A DNA stretch of 64,000 bases from the NCBI RefSeq assembly GCF_018403245.1, contig NZ_BOSH01000001.1, forward strand, positions 248,001 through 312,000, in the 5' to 3' direction. Source of the stretch: Paenibacillus sp. J2TS4 (GTDB lineage Bacteria; Bacillota; Bacilli; Paenibacillales; NBRC-103111). Position 1 is the first letter of the stretch; each line of letters begins with the position of its first letter. A program made the translations under genes and the position numbers. Positions 9,080 to 17,313 of this stretch are shown here, one piece after another. The notes beneath the pieces are model-generated. The model was given only the letters and a program-made list of their open reading frames with translations. It made no database searches and had not been told where the DNA came from.

Positions 9080-9080
9080 T

Positions 9081-10220
9081 ATGAGCAGGATAGAACTGAA
9101 AAAAGTAAACAAGTATTTCGATAACATTCACATCCTCAAAAATATTGATCTGGTCATAGACGATGGAGATTTCATGACCCTGCTCGGTCCGTCGGGATGT
9201 GGAAAAACGACAACGCTTCGGGTTATTACCGGGCTGGAAAATCCGGAAGAAGGGATCATTACAATCGGCGGCAAGGAGGTGGTAAACGGCGTAAACCGGT
9301 ATTACGCCCCGCCATCCAAGCGTGGATTGAATCTGGTTTTTCAAAGCTATGCATTGTGGCCACATATGACCGTATATGAAAATGTGGCGTTCGGTCTTAC
9401 GATCAACAAAGTTCCCAAACATGAAATTGTTAAAAAAGTGGAGCAAGCGTTGGACAAAATGAGGATTTTACAGTACAAGGACCGTTACCCGTCCGAGCTG
9501 TCCGGAGGACAGCAGCAAAGGGTGGCCATAGCCCGCGCTATCGTAACCGAGCCCAAAATTCTGCTGCTGGACGAACCGTTGTCCAATCTGGATGCCAAGC
9601 TTAGACTGGAGATGAGAGCGGAATTGAAAAGGCTTCACCGGGAACTGAACACGACCATTATTTATGTTACTCATGATCAGGTCGAGGCGCTGACGATGTC
9701 TACCAAAATTGCGGTTTTCTTCGAAGGGGATCTGGTCCAGCTGGATACACCAAAGGGAATTTACCGTCATCCCGTCGATGTCCGGGTCGCTGATTTTATT
9801 GGCAATCCCAAAATTAACTTTGTGAATGCGACCAGTTCCTACAGTAATGGAAGTTTGGTAACGGAGTCGAGTCTGGGGACATTGCAGTTGCCTTTTCCTA
9901 AACCCCATCAGGGAGAAGTCGTGTTGGCGATTTACCCTGAAGATATCCGCATCTCGCAGGCTCCGTCGGAAGAGGCCATTCCGTGCAGCGTATATTCGAT
10001 ATTACCCGCAGGTTCGGAGACGCTGCTCCAACTTACCGTAAACGGGGGTACCAGCATGCTGGCCAAATATATGGGAGACGCCGATTATCCTATTGGAAGC
10101 CAGGTATGGATTACGTTTCCGAAGGAAAAAATCAATATTTACGACAAGGCGAGCCAGAAGCTGATATCTGTACCGGGTGAACAGTACATCCGCATGACAG
10201 AAAAAGTGAACATCACGTAA
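9081..10220 (+). CDS. ABC transporter ATP-binding protein, FbpC/PotA-like
   Basis: The 379-aa protein has Walker A (GPSGCGKTTTLR, about residues 35-46), Q-loop, signature LSGGQQQRVAIARA, Walker [14 protein letters not shown] and the H-loop THDQVEA. A C-terminal OB-type regulatory domain of about 130 residues (TOBE; AIYPEDIRI) follows. It energises the permease at 7244. AGGAGG precedes the ATG, which overlaps the end of the permease gene region by only one spacer base. Together with 5987 and 7244 it makes a complete importer with its own dedicated ATPase, unlike the sugar importers elsewhere in the window. Confidence 0.93.
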   Translation: MSRIELKKVNKYFDNIHILKNIDLVIDDGDFMTLLGPSGCGKTTTLRVITGLENPEEGIITIGGKEVVNGVNRYYAPPSKRGLNLVFQSYALWPHMTVYENVAFGLTINKVPKHEIVKKVEQALDKMRILQYKDRYPSELSGGQQQRVAIARAIVTEPKILLLDEPLSNLDAKLRLEMRAELKRLHRELNTTIIYVTHDQVEALTMSTKIAVFFEGDLVQLDTPKGIYRHPVDVRVADFIGNPKINFVNATSSYSNGSLVTESSLGTLQLPFPKPHQGEVVLAIYPEDIRISQAPSEEAIPCSVYSILPAGSETLLQLTVNGGTSMLAKYMGDADYPIGSQVWITFPKEKINIYDKASQKLISVPGEQYIRMTEKVNIT

Positions 10221-10264
10221 GTCATGTTGTTAGGATTAATAATGAAATAGGGAGGTTCGAAAGA

Positions 10265-11677
10265 ATGAAATCATTGAAATCGGTTTTCATTTTCACTTTG
10301 CTTGCCCTATTTATGCTGCAGTTTTCTTCTCTGGCTGCCGCTGCTGACAAGGTTAAATATATTCCCCTTCGCGAAGAACTTCTGGAGCCTGCCGGCGCTG
10401 CTGTCGTGTGGGATCAACAGAGCCAATCCGCATGGTTCCAGCTCAGAAGCGGAACCGTCGGAAAAGTGACCGTGGGCAGCGGCATGTATCAGCTCGGGAC
10501 TTCGACGGGATATTTCCCCGCCACCGTAAAGCTGGTCGATCACATCATTCATATACCGAAAGACAAACAATTTATGAAAGCTATTAATTTGGAGAATGCT
10601 GTTGCAAATGTATTGGATAGCGCTCATCAAAGACCTGCTAAACTGATAACGGTTACCGCCGATATGGAGACGGAGGCAGTTGAGCAGGAGGGGGATGCAG
10701 CGGACGATCCCGCCATTTGGGTTCATCCTGCCGATCCCGGGCAGAGTCTGATTATTGGAGCGAACAAGAAAGCCGACCCGGGCGGAATTGAAGTCTATGA
10801 TCTCGAAGGGGCGCGTCTCGGTTCATATGGGGTCGGCAAGATGAACAATGTTGATGTCCGCTACAACTTTCCTTTTGGTAATGGAACTATAGATATAGCT
10901 GCATCGACCAATCGCACTTCCAATAGTATAAATATTTTTGCAATTGATCCGGGAACGGGAAGCCTGGCGGACATTACAGGTGATCACTTGACGGCTAACA
11001 TGGAGAAAGTCTACGGATTTAGCTTGTATCACAGCAAGAGAAGCGGAAAGTTCTATGGCTTTATTACTGGCAAAGAAGGAGAAATTGAGCAGTGGGAGCT
11101 CTATGATAACGGGAACGGAAAAATAAATGGCCGACTTGTTCGTGAAATTAAGCTGGGCAGCGTATGCGAAGGTATTGTGTCTGATGATGAATACGGGACC
11201 TTTTATGTAGGGGAAGAAAATGTCGCTATCTGGAAATTCGATGCTGAACCGGACGGAGGGCTGCTCCCGCAAGCCCGCATCGATGTGGTGGACGGAATAC
11301 GCCTGCATGCGGATATTGAAGGACTAGCCATTTATTATGGAACGGATGGCGAAGGTTACTTGATTGCCTCCAGCCAAGGCAGCGACCGTTACGTTATCTA
11401 TGATCGCCAGAGCGGCCAGTACGTAACTACATTCATGATAGTTGACGGAGCAGTGGACGGCACCTCGGAAACAGACGGGCTGGATGTTATTTCTTTCGGG
11501 TTGGGAGACCATTATCCGAATGGAATTTTTATTGCGCAGGATGATAGCAACACGGATGCCGAAGGCAATCAGCAATATCAGAACTTCAAGATCGTCTCTT
11601 GGGACGCTATTGCTAATGGGGCGGATGCACCTTTGCTTATCGCGCCTCAGGATCCAAGGCAGCTTATAGAAAGATGA
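10265..11677 (+). CDS. phy: Secreted beta-propeller phytase (3-phytase) with N-terminal stalk-like domain
   Basis: The 470-aa protein begins with a type I signal peptide (cleavage near AAAA-D, residue 27). Residues about 30-120 form a copper-amine-oxidase-like module (YIPLREELLEPAGAAVVWDQ). From about 130 the six-bladed beta-propeller phytase follows. It has the family motifs DDPAIWVHPADP, GLxVYDLEG-like GGIEVYDLEG, NNVDVRYNF, VCEGIVSDDEYGTFYVGEE, DIEGLAIYYG, GYLIASSQGS and ETDGLDV. The Asp/Glu residues in these motifs hold the calcium ions that bind phosphate. The propeller is the normal size; the N-terminal module is an addition compared with the roughly 380-aa Bacillus enzyme. The enzyme releases phosphate from calcium phytate outside the cell and leaves lower inositol phosphates. 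It closes operon 1, 44 bases after the ATPase gene. Confidence 0.95.
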   Translation: MKSLKSVFIFTLLALFMLQFSSLAAAADKVKYIPLREELLEPAGAAVVWDQQSQSAWFQLRSGTVGKVTVGSGMYQLGTSTGYFPATVKLVDHIIHIPKDKQFMKAINLENAVANVLDSAHQRPAKLITVTADMETEAVEQEGDAADDPAIWVHPADPGQSLIIGANKKADPGGIEVYDLEGARLGSYGVGKMNNVDVRYNFPFGNGTIDIAASTNRTSNSINIFAIDPGTGSLADITGDHLTANMEKVYGFSLYHSKRSGKFYGFITGKEGEIEQWELYDNGNGKINGRLVREIKLGSVCEGIVSDDEYGTFYVGEENVAIWKFDAEPDGGLLPQARIDVVDGIRLHADIEGLAIYYGTDGEGYLIASSQGSDRYVIYDRQSGQYVTTFMIVDGAVDGTSETDGLDVISFGLGDHYPNGIFIAQDDSNTDAEGNQQYQNFKIVSWDAIANGADAPLLIAPQDPRQLIER

Positions 11678-11726
11678 AATGTTATGCTTGGTATTGTAAG
11701 CAAGTAAGCTCTCTTCCGAAAAAGTA

Positions 11727-11756
11727 TTGACAATGTTTCTCCCCTTGGAATACAAT
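11727..11756 (+). promoter_or_regulatory. Promoter of operon 2 (LacI regulator and catabolic genes)
   Basis: TTGACA (11727-11732) and TACAAT (11751-11756) are separated by 18 bases, a good sigma-A promoter. The double operator starts 4 bases after the -10, so bound repressor would cover the start of transcription; the regulator probably represses itself. Confidence 0.75.
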
Positions 11757-11759
11757 ACT

Positions 11760-11783
11760 GGCAACGTTGCCGGAAACGTTACC
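11760..11783 (+). promoter_or_regulatory. Double LacI-type operator O2
   Basis: GGCAACGTTGCC (11760-11771, perfect palindrome) abuts GGAAACGTTACC (11772-11783). It is the same composite site as 4817-4840 but turned round. It sits directly after the -10 of the operon 2 promoter and 78 bases before the regulator gene. Confidence 0.78.
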
Positions 11784-11860
11784 AGTGATTTGAAAAAGCA
11801 TGGTAGCAGTGATATAGCAACTTACCAATTCTATCCAATTCCTTTATTTATTCTCAGGGG

Positions 11861-12874
11861 GTGAGATTCATCGCAACGATTAAAGATATTGCCAAATATT
11901 TGGGCGTTTCCGTATCTACCGTATCCAGGGCCATGAATAATCATCCTGATATCCGGCAGGAGACCAAAGAAGAAGTGCTTGAGGCCATGAGGAAATTGAA
12001 TTATACACCCAATGCGGTGGCCCGAAGCCTAATTCAACGCAAATCATATACAATTGGCTTAATGCTGCCGGACATTACAGATCCTTTCCTGTCAGCTGTC
12101 GCGCATGGCGTAGAAGAAGTATTGTCCGATGGCGGCTACCAGGTGGTTTATGGGAATACGTCTAAACGCCGTGAGAAAGAATATAATTTCATGATGGGCG
12201 CAGCCCAAAGAAAGATGGACGGTCTTATCGTCACCTCGGATTTCATGGACCGGGAAATGATCGATTTGATTAAGAGGCTGGATATCCCTGTCGTGTTTAT
12301 GCGGAGAAGACCGCCAGAAGAGCTGGAGATGCCCTTTGTCGATGTCGATCATTATAAGGGTTCATGCCAGGCATTGGACTATTTGCTCTCGCTTAACCAT
12401 ACCCGTATCGGTTTTATCGGAATGCCGGAAACATCATATACAGGCAAGGAACGTTATCGGGCATATCTGGATACATTGAGCAAGAATGGATTGACTCCAC
12501 CTCCTCAAAGCAGGGTTGTCGGGGAGAAGACATATGCAAGCGGATATGAATCCATGGGCAGGCTGATGAAAGCTTACCCGGAAATGACGGCAGTATTTGC
12601 TGCCAACGATATTCTGGCTATTGGCGCATTGGAATGGCTGGCTGAACAAAATATCTCTGTTCCAGGCCGAATCAGTGTTGTCGGCTTCGATAATCTTGAA
12701 GTTAGCGATCTGCATTGGATTAAATTAACGACGGTTGCCCAGCCGCGTAAGGAAATGGGAAGAAAAGCGGCAGAGCTGTTAATCAACATGGTGCAGGAGG
12801 ATGGCCTGAGCCCCCCTTCGATTCTGCTTGATACGGAGCTTATCATCCGTCGGACCTGTGCTCCCGTTAGGTGA
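11861..12874 (+). CDS. LacI-family transcriptional regulator of the phytate locus
   Basis: The protein (about 337 aa) has the N-terminal LacI helix-turn-helix and hinge: TIKDIAKYLGVSVSTVSRAMN, then YTPNAVARSLIQRKSYTIGLMLPD leading into the periplasmic-binding-protein-like sensor domain. Motifs FIGMPETSYTGKERYRAY and AVFAANDILAIGALEWL belong to the effector domain. Matching operators stand before this gene and before 5009, so it very likely controls both operons with an inositol phosphate, inositol or a downstream sugar as effector. The start is odd: the GTG at 11861 lies inside the best ribosome site (AGGGGGTGA, 11856-11864). The real start may therefore be a few codons later at a rare ATC (11870) or ATT (11879) codon. 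Function sure, first residues not. Confidence 0.9.
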   Translation: MRFIATIKDIAKYLGVSVSTVSRAMNNHPDIRQETKEEVLEAMRKLNYTPNAVARSLIQRKSYTIGLMLPDITDPFLSAVAHGVEEVLSDGGYQVVYGNTSKRREKEYNFMMGAAQRKMDGLIVTSDFMDREMIDLIKRLDIPVVFMRRRPPEELEMPFVDVDHYKGSCQALDYLLSLNHTRIGFIGMPETSYTGKERYRAYLDTLSKNGLTPPPQSRVVGEKTYASGYESMGRLMKAYPEMTAVFAANDILAIGALEWLAEQNISVPGRISVVGFDNLEVSDLHWIKLTTVAQPRKEMGRKAAELLINMVQEDGLSPPSILLDTELIIRRTCAPVR

Positions 12875-12978
12875 GATAGTTCTACCTATAGAGTTTGGAA
12901 CGCGGAGCTATCCTGATCCTTTGCGAGGCACCCAGATTATTGCTCTACGAGAAAAAATCCAACGTCAGGAGTGAAGGC

Positions 12979-13869
12979 ATGCTTGGTTTTTCGATTCAGG
13001 GCCCGGTGTTTCTGGGCAGATATACCAAAGAAACAGAGCGCGACCTGATTGGACACTGCGATACGGTGGAACAATTTCTGCAAATATTGAAGGATAACGG
13101 TATTCACTCAATTGAAATTCGCATCTTGCCGCGGGGTGCGGAGGAATCGGCTTACATTGGTCTTATCCAGCGTATATGGGACCATGGCTTCCGGCTAACG
13201 GTTCACGGTCATGTGGAAGGTGAGATGGAGGGCTCTTCCTTTGCCGACGTTTACCCTTCCATGACCTATATCTTAAATCATTTCGATCGCTACCAGGACG
13301 GTCTGACGATGGCTATCCATGCCTATGACGCCAAAGAAGGATCAGAACTCGAGCTTCATCATAAAACGGTAAAGCTGCTCCGAAATTGGTCGGGCAGGGT
13401 GGGACAGGAAAATCTGCCGCTCCGTTTTGCTTTAGAAAATAACCGTAAAAAATCAATTAAAGTAGATCCGGGCGATTCTATCGAAGGGGTTGTAAGGATG
13501 GTGGAGGAAATAGACAGTCCGCATGTGGGGATTACTTGGGATATGGGACATTTTTATTCCAATCTTCTCGTTGAAAGGAAATTGCAAAGTCCGCCTGAAC
13601 AGCCCCTGTTGGATTTACCCGACAAATCCTTTCTGAAACGGGTGATTCATACCCATATTCATGGTCTTGGCCGCAGCGGTACTCATAATCCATTGACAGA
13701 AACCGTTAGCTTGCCGCTGGAGCATTATGTCCAAGCTTTAAAGCAACATGAGTATAAAGAGGTGTATAACCTGGAGCTTACTCTGAACAAATTTGAACAG
13801 GATCTTCCTTTGCTTGAGCATACAGCGGCTTCGATACAACGTTTGAAGCAAGCCGTGGGCGTGGGATAA
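12979..13869 (+). CDS. Sugar-phosphate isomerase/epimerase family protein (TIM barrel)
   Basis: The product of about 296 aa belongs to the xylose-isomerase-like / AP-endonuclease-2 TIM barrels. It has alternating barrel strands and metal-ligand candidates in IEIRILPRG, AIHAYDA, FALENNRK (Glu), GITWDMGHF (Asp and His) and THIHG (His). The same fold includes IolE and IolH of inositol breakdown. The ATG at 12979 is chosen because AGGAG stands 7 bases before it; an upstream TTG at 12895 has no ribosome site. It follows the LacI gene in operon 2 and precedes two phosphatases. Probable role: isomerisation or epimerisation of the dephosphorylated sugar or cyclitol. The exact reaction is not readable. 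Confidence 0.8.
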   Translation: MLGFSIQGPVFLGRYTKETERDLIGHCDTVEQFLQILKDNGIHSIEIRILPRGAEESAYIGLIQRIWDHGFRLTVHGHVEGEMEGSSFADVYPSMTYILNHFDRYQDGLTMAIHAYDAKEGSELELHHKTVKLLRNWSGRVGQENLPLRFALENNRKKSIKVDPGDSIEGVVRMVEEIDSPHVGITWDMGHFYSNLLVERKLQSPPEQPLLDLPDKSFLKRVIHTHIHGLGRSGTHNPLTETVSLPLEHYVQALKQHEYKEVYNLELTLNKFEQDLPLLEHTAASIQRLKQAVGVG

Positions 13870-13920
13870 ATGGACTCCAGGGTTAATTCTCGATGATAGG
13901 ATAGACAGGTGGTTGAATCA

Positions 13921-14742
13921 TTGAAAAAAATAATGCTTGTAAGTGACATGGACGGGACGCTGCTAAATTCCTCCCAACAAGTCAGTGAGGAGAATATCGC
14001 CGCGATTCGCAAGTTTAAGGAATGGGGAGGCCTGTTTACGTTGGCTACGGGACGAACAGAGAAATCTGTGGATCCCTATATCCGGTTAATGAATCTGGAA
14101 ACTCCTCTCATTCTTTATAATGGAGCGAAAATCTATTGTCCGGCAACCAAATCGGTATTATATGAAAAGACTTTATCGCTTCCGGAATCGTTCTGGTCCT
14201 ATTTATTATCTGAACTGAATGATAATGTGGTCCTTCTAGTCTATCGGGATTGCGATGTATTCAGTTTGCAAAGCAATGAACTGCTGACGATGCATGAGCG
14301 CAAAGATGGAGTGATAAGCAAGCCGCTGCCTGAAGAGTTAGTTGGAAAGCCGGTAACCAAGCTGCTTCTGATCGCTTCCGCCCCGGCAGATCTCGCCCGA
14401 ATAGAACGAAGAGCGGAAGATGTCGGACTGAGGGCGACGCTGGTCTATTCGGAAAGGAATTACTTGGAGATATTGCCTTATGGGGCAAACAAGGGCGATT
14501 CACTTCGTAAGCTGGCCAATCTGCTTGAAATTAAGGAGCTTTATACGATTGCGGTAGGGGATAACTTAAACGATTTATCGATGATGGGCCTGGCGGACTG
14601 CGGATATGCGGTAGACAATGCCCATCCGTTGCTTAAGGCCAAGGCCGATAGGATTACCGTAAATCATGAACAGCATGCGATTGCGGCCATTATTTATGAA
14701 CTAATAGAAAAGCGAAGAGAGCTGGCCCAAGGGAAAATATAA
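13921..14742 (+). CDS. HAD-superfamily phosphatase, Cof/IIB type
   Basis: The protein of about 273 aa shows HAD motif I (LVSDMDGTLLNSS, nucleophile Asp in the first strand), motif II ATGR at about residue 45, and motif III/IV (KGDSLRKLANLL then AVGDNLNDLSMMGLA). The spacing is that of the Cof subfamily with a C2B cap. These enzymes hydrolyse sugar phosphates and similar small phosphoesters in the cytoplasm. The TTG at 13921 has AGGTGG 8 bases upstream; a GTG at 13909 is a possible alternative start. It lies between the isomerase and the inositol-monophosphatase-type gene, so an inositol phosphate or a sugar phosphate of the same pathway is the likely substrate. Confidence 0.85.
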   Translation: MKKIMLVSDMDGTLLNSSQQVSEENIAAIRKFKEWGGLFTLATGRTEKSVDPYIRLMNLETPLILYNGAKIYCPATKSVLYEKTLSLPESFWSYLLSELNDNVVLLVYRDCDVFSLQSNELLTMHERKDGVISKPLPEELVGKPVTKLLLIASAPADLARIERRAEDVGLRATLVYSERNYLEILPYGANKGDSLRKLANLLEIKELYTIAVGDNLNDLSMMGLADCGYAVDNAHPLLKAKADRITVNHEQHAIAAIIYELIEKRRELAQGKI

Positions 14743-14786
14743 AACAGGCATCTGGCAGGGATGGCGAAATGGGAAGGGGCGTGCAG

Positions 14787-15584
14787 ATGGAATATTTGGA
14801 TTTCGCGGAAACGTTGGCCAAATCAGCGGGAAGTCTTATTATGAAACGAATGGAAGAGCCGATAGCTGCTGAGGAGAAAAGCTCAAGCTTCGATGTCGTA
14901 ACCGAAGTCGACAAAGAGGTGGAACAATGGATCCGGGAGAGCATTAACAATCATTTCCCCGAACATCATTTTCTTGGGGAAGAGGAGGCATATGTCAGCG
15001 GCCAATCGCTGCAATCGGTATTAAGCGAGGCAGTGAAAAAGCCTTTTCTATGGATCGTTGATCCAATAGACGGAACGAGCAATTTCGTGCAGGGCATTCC
15101 CGGTTTTACTGTCTCCATTGCCCTTGCTGTGAAAGGGGAGCTTACGGTAGGGGCCGTTTACGATCCATGTGCAGGCGAACTGTTCTCCGCTGTTAAAGGA
15201 GGGGGGGCCTTCCTTAATGGCCGGCCGCTTCACGTCTCAGTTAAAGAACGCCTGAATGAGAGCGTGGTGGCTACCGGTTTCCCCTCCGATATGCCTTCAC
15301 GTATGGCGGTCTATAGCGGGCTGGGCAACCTGCTTCAACAATGCCGGACGATACGGTCCCTCGGTTCGGCAGCCCGTCATCTGGCTTATGTTGCGGCCGG
15401 AAGGCTGGACGGCTTCTGGGAGAACGGACTGAAATGTTGGGATATGGCTGCCGGCGTACTGTTGGTTCAGGAGGCCGGAGGACATGTAACGGATTGTTCC
15501 GGAGGGCAGTATCAATTGGCGGCTTCGGATATCGTCAGCAGCAATGGGCGGATTCACGACCTGCTGCTCGATTGTGTTGAATGA
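14787..15584 (+). CDS. Inositol monophosphatase family protein
   Basis: The product of about 265 aa has the lithium-sensitive phosphatase signatures: [16 protein letters not shown] (metal-binding Glu pair), [25 protein letters not shown] (DPxDGTxNF motif) and [19 protein letters not shown] (the WDxAAG motif). This family removes phosphate from myo-inositol monophosphates, and some members act on fructose-1,6-bisphosphate or PAP. In this locus it is the obvious last step that yields free inositol. The ATG at 14787 has AAGGGG 7 bases upstream; an ATG at 14769 in the same frame also has a plausible site. Complete, all catalytic motifs present. Confidence 0.9.
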   Translation: MEYLDFAETLAKSAGSLIMKRMEEPIAAEEKSSSFDVVTEVDKEVEQWIRESINNHFPEHHFLGEEEAYVSGQSLQSVLSEAVKKPFLWIVDPIDGTSNFVQGIPGFTVSIALAVKGELTVGAVYDPCAGELFSAVKGGGAFLNGRPLHVSVKERLNESVVATGFPSDMPSRMAVYSGLGNLLQQCRTIRSLGSAARHLAYVAAGRLDGFWENGLKCWDMAAGVLLVQEAGGHVTDCSGGQYQLAASDIVSSNGRIHDLLLDCVE

Positions 15585-15726
15585 AATGAAGAAAAATCGG
15601 TTAAGCCAGTACGGTAGCGAATATGGCGATCTCCATGCGAATGGCCAGGACGGAGTCGAGTTTTATACTCGAAAGAAAATGGTCACTTCCCGCTGGTAGA
15701 CAGCGAGCTTAAGGAGAGGAAGCATT

Positions 15727-16629
15727 ATGGCTCTGGTTTCCATGAAACGAATGCTGGATGAGGCATTGCACGGCGGGTATGCCGTAGGGCAGTTTAATTT
15801 GAACAATCTTGAGTTTACCCAGGCGATCCTGCAGGCCGCCAAGGAAGAGAGATCGCCTGTTATCCTTGGAGTGAGCGAAGCTTATATTCCCTATATGGGC
15901 GGATTGCGCTGCATTGCGGCGATGGTGCGAGAGTTATCTGCCTATTACGATATTACGGTTCCGGTGGCGCTTCATCTCGACCATGGTTCCAATTATAGCG
16001 TATGTCTGCAGGCGATTCATGCCGGATTCACTTCGGTCATGATTGATGCATCCCATCATCCGCTGGCGCGCAATATAGAGGAAACGAAGCAGGTGGTAGA
16101 GGCGGCCCATGCGCTTGGAGCGACGGTAGAGGCAGAGCTTGGGAAGATTACCGGACGTGAAGATGATCTGGTCGTGGACGAGGCGGAGGGAATGTATGCC
16201 ATCCCCGAGGAGTGCGAGGCCCTGGTCAGGGAAACCGGTATAGATTGTCTTGCCCCCGCACTTGGTTCCGTTCATGGTCCTTATCGCGGCCAGCCTTGTC
16301 TCGGATTCGAACGAATGGCTCAAATCCGTGATCTGACCGGAGTCCCGCTTGTGCTCCATGGCGGCAGCGGGATCCCGGAGATGGAAATCCGTGAGGCCAT
16401 TGCTTCAGGGACTTGCAAAATTAATGTGAACACCGATAATCAGGCAGTCTTTACGATGACGATCCGCCAGTATATGGACAGCCATTCTTCCGCTTATGAT
16501 CCTCGGGAATATCTCGGCCGGGCACGGGAAGCGATCAAAAAGGCGGTCCAGGCGAAGATGCGGCTGTTTAACTGCTCTGGCAGAGCGGGAGCGATACAAG
16601 AGGAAATTACGCCCCAGAGCCTTCCTTAA
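15727..16629 (+). CDS. Class II fructose-bisphosphate aldolase family protein (IolJ/KbaY/FbaA-like)
   Basis: The 300-aa protein has the class II aldolase core: GQFNLNNLEFTQAIL near the N-terminus, the zinc and catalytic stretch ALHLDHG (residues about 80-86), VMIDASHHP, VEAELGKITG, GSVHGPYRG, LVLHGGSGIP and CKINVNTD. The family splits ketose bisphosphates. Members acting on fructose, tagatose and 2-deoxy-5-keto-gluconate phosphates are not separable by eye, and the last (IolJ) would tie in with inositol breakdown. The ATG has AAGGAGAGG 9 bases upstream. A 142-bp gap separates it from the phosphatase. It is the final gene of the locus. Confidence 0.88.
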   Translation: MALVSMKRMLDEALHGGYAVGQFNLNNLEFTQAILQAAKEERSPVILGVSEAYIPYMGGLRCIAAMVRELSAYYDITVPVALHLDHGSNYSVCLQAIHAGFTSVMIDASHHPLARNIEETKQVVEAAHALGATVEAELGKITGREDDLVVDEAEGMYAIPEECEALVRETGIDCLAPALGSVHGPYRGQPCLGFERMAQIRDLTGVPLVLHGGSGIPEMEIREAIASGTCKINVNTDNQAVFTMTIRQYMDSHSSAYDPREYLGRAREAIKKAVQAKMRLFNCSGRAGAIQEEITPQSLP

Positions 16630-16720
16630 AGCTTGACCACTCTATCCAATAATGGAATGAAGTTGAAAATGGTGGACACTTCATAGAGTATGTAAGCACA
16701 TTACCATTCCGCCGGTTAGA

Positions 16721-16803
16721 GACGATGAGAGGACCCCTGGAGCCTGGAATGCACCTATGATGGGCAGGTGTGGCTTTCTGCTGGGGTCCATCATCGTCTT
16801 TTT
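16721..16803 (+). terminator. Long bipartite hairpin with T-run after the phytate locus
   Basis: Arms at 16721-16737 and 16783-16798 (GACGATGA...TCATCGTC with GGACCCC/GGGGTCC) enclose a smaller stem (CACCT/AGGTG, 16752-16770), and TCTTTTTC follows. It is a good rho-independent terminator. Its place 35 bases before a broken mgtC start suggests it may once have been a leader structure of that gene; it does not show the conserved core of the M-box magnesium riboswitch. Confidence 0.65.
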
Positions 16804-16837
16804 CATACAAAGTGATTATTGGGGAAGGAGTAACTGT

Positions 16838-17044
16838 ATGGAGTTCCATCCGGAAATATGGCACATCAGTAATTTTGATTTAACAATAAGAATCATTCTA
16901 GCATTGCTATTAGGTGGATTGATCGGGTTAGAAAGAGTCCTGTGTAAAAATAGTAGAAATAATAAACTGATCGTTGACTTTCCATCAGAGGCCGAGGCTA
17001 TAAGCTGCGGTCTTTTGTGTTGTGCAACGCAAGCGATTAACTAG
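16838..17044 (+). pseudogene. mgtC: Truncated MgtC/SapB-family protein, N-terminal fragment
   Basis: After the ribosome site GGGGAAGGAG the ATG at 16838 opens a frame whose first 33 residues are typical of MgtC: HISNFDLTIRIILALLLGGL and IGLERV, the first transmembrane helix and the start of the cytoplasmic loop. After about 16940 the similarity stops and 30-odd unrelated codons run to a stop at 17044. Intact MgtC proteins have about 220 residues and several membrane helices. This is a 5' remnant with translation signals still in place. The following 17045-17190 contains one copy of a dispersed repeat and no gene. Confidence 0.72.
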
Positions 17045-17097
17045 TTGGCGGAAACCCAATGTGGAGATTTGTAGTGTTTGAACTTATTAAACGCCGA

Positions 17098-17157
17098 CTC
17101 CCATCGATTACGTTAAAGTTTTCAGCGGCTAATGCAGTGTATAAGAGAAAGGCCTGA
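17098..17157 (+). repeat. Dispersed repeat, copy A (degenerate)
   Basis: The stretch CTCCCATCGATTACGT followed by AAAGTTTTCAGCGGC, ATGCA and TAAGAGA matches 24298-24362 in the same order, with small gaps. Copy A has lost the arm that in copy B allows a CCCACC/GGTGGG stem. Function unknown. Confidence 0.55.
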
Positions 17158-17313
17158 GAAGTCTGGATCACATTTCGGGTTATACTTTGCATTGTGCTAC
17201 AATATTGTGACAAGGATTTTATTGACTGGACCAAGGGGATCAAGATTAATGAAAGCAAATCATGGGATACAGTACAATCCTATCATGCGAACGTCAAGGA
17301 GGTGATAGGTACG

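Noticed and set aside
10645..10660. ATAACGGTTACC as a third LacI operator
   Set aside because: Centre differs (CGG instead of the AACGTT core), it is single and lies inside the phytase coding region.
16690..16837. M-box (ykoK) magnesium riboswitch before the mgtC fragment
   Set aside because: The conserved core sequences were not found; only a long terminator hairpin is visible.
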